Below, one piece after another: positions 16,401 through 16,870 of a stretch of 16,870 nucleotides of DNA. Source of the stretch: Bacteroidetes bacterium UBA7368 (lineage in GTDB: Bacteria > Bacteroidota > Rhodothermia > Rhodothermales > UBA10348); the NCBI GenBank assembly GCA_002469915.1, contig DKOG01000241.1, positions 3,666 to 20,535 of the forward strand, in the 5' to 3' direction. The position numbers and the translations under genes were made by a program. Under the pieces are notes generated by a model. It made no database searches. It was not told where the DNA came from and saw only the letters and a list, made by a program, of their open reading frames with translations. Numbering within the stretch: position 1 is the first letter of the stretch; every line of letters starts with the position of its first letter.

Positions 16401-16719
16401 AGAAGTAGGCTGCCCCATTGGAGTAGTCTTCAAAATCTTTGAGAACAAACGACACTTTAGTATCGGGACGAAGATCGTATAGATCTGTTATCGGGCCATA
16501 TACATCCTCAGCAATACGAGCGACGACTCGGGCCGTACGACTCCCCTTCCCGGTTTCATCTGAATGAAAATGCACTAAAAAGTGCTCCGTCTCAACGGTG
16601 TACCAGTCCAAACCATTACGAGCAAAATCGGTGTAATACAGCGGTTCCTGCGCATAAGCAGGCACGGCTACGCTCACCAAGGCTAGCAAAGAGAGGATAT
16701 ATTTGAGAATGGTTTTCAT
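13420..16719 (-). CDS. Exported metalloprotease-like / beta-propeller / outer-membrane barrel fusion
   Basis: A 1099-residue protein with a signal peptide (MKTILKYILSLLALVSVAVPAYA). Residues about 35-300 form a gluzincin-like (peptidase MA) domain: VITHEFTHMIQ with HEFTH at 135-139, and the third ligand Glu195 in AWLAEGTAQF. About 325-650 contains TolB/PD40-type propeller blades (ARVSPDGTKLAYLS, AVSADGTRLAFVT, WTPDDEWIYFG, TFDSNGDLVFASDRSG). From about 690 to the end are alternating aromatic strands with FIQVDYARGLPF, and ARGYPFYALGGNE at 968-980, resembling the (V/I)RG(F/Y) motif of Omp85-type barrels. It probably sits in the outer membrane with soluble domains attached. The ATG overlaps the upstream gene by 4 bases. 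Such proteins are sometimes annotated merely as Tol biopolymer transporter. Confidence 0.85.
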   Translation of the reverse strand: MKTILKYILSLLALVSVAVPAYAQEPLYYTDFARNGLDWYTVETEHFLVHFHSDETGKGSRTARVVARIAEDVYGPITDLYDLRPDTKVSFVLKDFEDYSNGAAYFFDNVIEIWAPALNTPFRGDHNWLRNVITHEFTHMIQVQKTMKASRHLPFMYLQYLDYEEVSRPDVLYGFPNVLASYPLPVLNNPAWLAEGTAQFQREWMDYDRWDSHRDMLLRTQILEGSELSLNDMGGFYSHTSLMRESVYNHGFAFSQYLADRFGEDGLKDLSAELGNWPNWNFKQAAKDAFGIRGEELYLDWMNELRTHYEDHAPEASDGFSYVEEDGFNNFYARVSPDGTKLAYLSNKGGDFSRTGIWVQDLTDGSQAMLAIPQVELGNGLSFTCSQGHKIVSSASGPIDWMADGRLVYSKTKDTSDGRLILDIYAMNLDTKEKEQLTENARAFSPAVSADGTRLAFVTHDDGSTNLNVLNLEDKITVALTQFADGSQVIEPVWTPDDEWIYFGLSRGHGRDIYRIRSEGGEPEAVLNEKWDERTPTFDSNGDLVFASDRSGIFNLYRSNANGDVALTAEQGGAFMAEYAPDGTVYFSRYEGSGYKIVSSSGLEEASPQAYQAPSILSKSVQTSTNDAFRSALNNRDDSGIRAFTPAEMDSVDGYSPVFTSMSFLPVLRLDKYVSRKRSRTDVRIKDRTRAETLWRNTKLGFYTATREVLGGLSFFGGVLIGPGSGEANSFGDFLSPSSLLDLERDVFIQVDYARGLPFINKRWAPQFSAQLFNVRRNVENGLSIEEFPCTSCYPDTTLADLAYNLWEVDLMAKSKIARWLMLDAGYRYSPYRVTTKRFFSKELNQGIPPSSSRYYIGRAFHSRLIFESYFSHRDMNVVPHGLRAELSVERETGRLLNRFDLEDGVLSPVYEESTVRRVSFSAKGGMKLGGWPGKGIHGVNFRMRASTILGAEKDDFYNDYVGGLTGARGYPFYALGGNETLWLQAGYTFPIFPRIKKQFLFTYIDKMYLKLYGDAAWAWSGSWPGMTNARKDVGAEVRFGLGSYYLLPTALFISATYGLDAFDFQLDEGFVTPDGATSVRYGESWQWHLGILFDFDQL

Positions 16720-16870
16720 CTGATTAAGGCCATTTTAACCAGCATCACGTCTTCTCGGCCCGAAATAGACGTTGCTTTTACTCGAGCAAAATACAAACCA
16801 CTTTGCGCGTTCGTTTCCCAGATATACTCTGCTGGGACGCCAGCCGACACCGACTGGATTTCAGCTTTGT
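16716..16870 (-). CDS. Exported protein, C-terminal domain only (cut by window edge)
   Basis: An open frame runs in from the right edge and ends at TGA 16716-16718, giving 50 residues. The tail reads AEYIWETNAQSGLYFARVKA, then about ten polar residues and VMLVKMALIR. The pattern (S)G(V/L)YFxRxxA followed by a KMxLIR end is that of FlgD-like Ig domains and of type IX secretion C-terminal signals, usually on long secreted or surface proteins. The rest of the gene lies outside the window. It overlaps the start of the protease-barrel gene by 4 bases (ATGA), so the two are cotranscribed and coupled. Confidence 0.75.
   Translation of the reverse strand, partial: KAEIQSVSAGVPAEYIWETNAQSGLYFARVKATSISGREDVMLVKMALIR

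Noticed and set aside
1..16870. CRISPR array, insertion sequence, phage or integrase module
   Set aside because: No regularly spaced repeats, no transposase or integrase-like protein, and no target-site duplications were seen. The gene content is mostly housekeeping and envelope genes.

Overview
The window reads as a chromosomal segment from a Gram-negative, outer-membrane-bearing bacterium of the Bacteroidota/Rhodothermota/Balneolota side of the tree. The pointers are a secreted DUF5683-type protein, a C-terminal FlgD-like/T9SS-like tail on an exported protein, a TANNTTTG promoter box in front of a tRNA, generally weak Shine-Dalgarno sequences, and moderate base composition. This placement is inferred from gene content; no marker gene was aligned. 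I see no insertion sequence, phage gene or CRISPR array.

Left block (1-2546): kynurenine pathway. The last 26 codons of kynureninase (kynU) overlap by 8 bases the TTG start of kynurenine 3-monooxygenase (kmo), both on the + strand. Converging on them from the - strand, 12 bases away, is tryptophan 2,3-dioxygenase (kynA). Together they cover tryptophan to 3-hydroxyanthranilate except for the formamidase step, which is not in the window. They could serve tryptophan catabolism or de novo NAD synthesis.

Central block (1446-9715, all - strand, transcribed right to left): an atypical sigma-70-type factor, a CPBP membrane protease, a DUF2007 protein, cdsA (CDP-diacylglycerol synthesis), a small single-span membrane protein, mutL, tilS, hpt and finally kynA. 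Spacing is tight, with three overlaps, so much of it is probably cotranscribed. It mixes membrane lipid synthesis, mismatch repair, tRNA modification, purine salvage and tryptophan breakdown.

Middle gap (9716-10313): a tRNA-Arg(CCG) on the + strand, with a TATATTTG promoter box and a strong intrinsic terminator, followed by about 320 bases with no gene but several hairpins.

Right block (10314-16870, all - strand): first transcribed is a truncated exported protein with a FlgD/T9SS-like tail. It overlaps by 4 bases a 1099-residue exported protein joining a zinc-metalloprotease-like domain, a TolB-like beta-propeller and an outer-membrane barrel with an Omp85-like ARGY motif. A membrane-anchored TlpA-type thioredoxin and a DUF5683 protein follow closely, an apparent envelope operon. 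A separate sodium/dicarboxylate-type symporter gene lies downstream.

The most notable items are the protease-propeller-barrel fusion, a MutL whose metal-binding endonuclease motifs are all altered, and a sigma factor with a second region-4-like helix-turn-helix inserted before the normal one.
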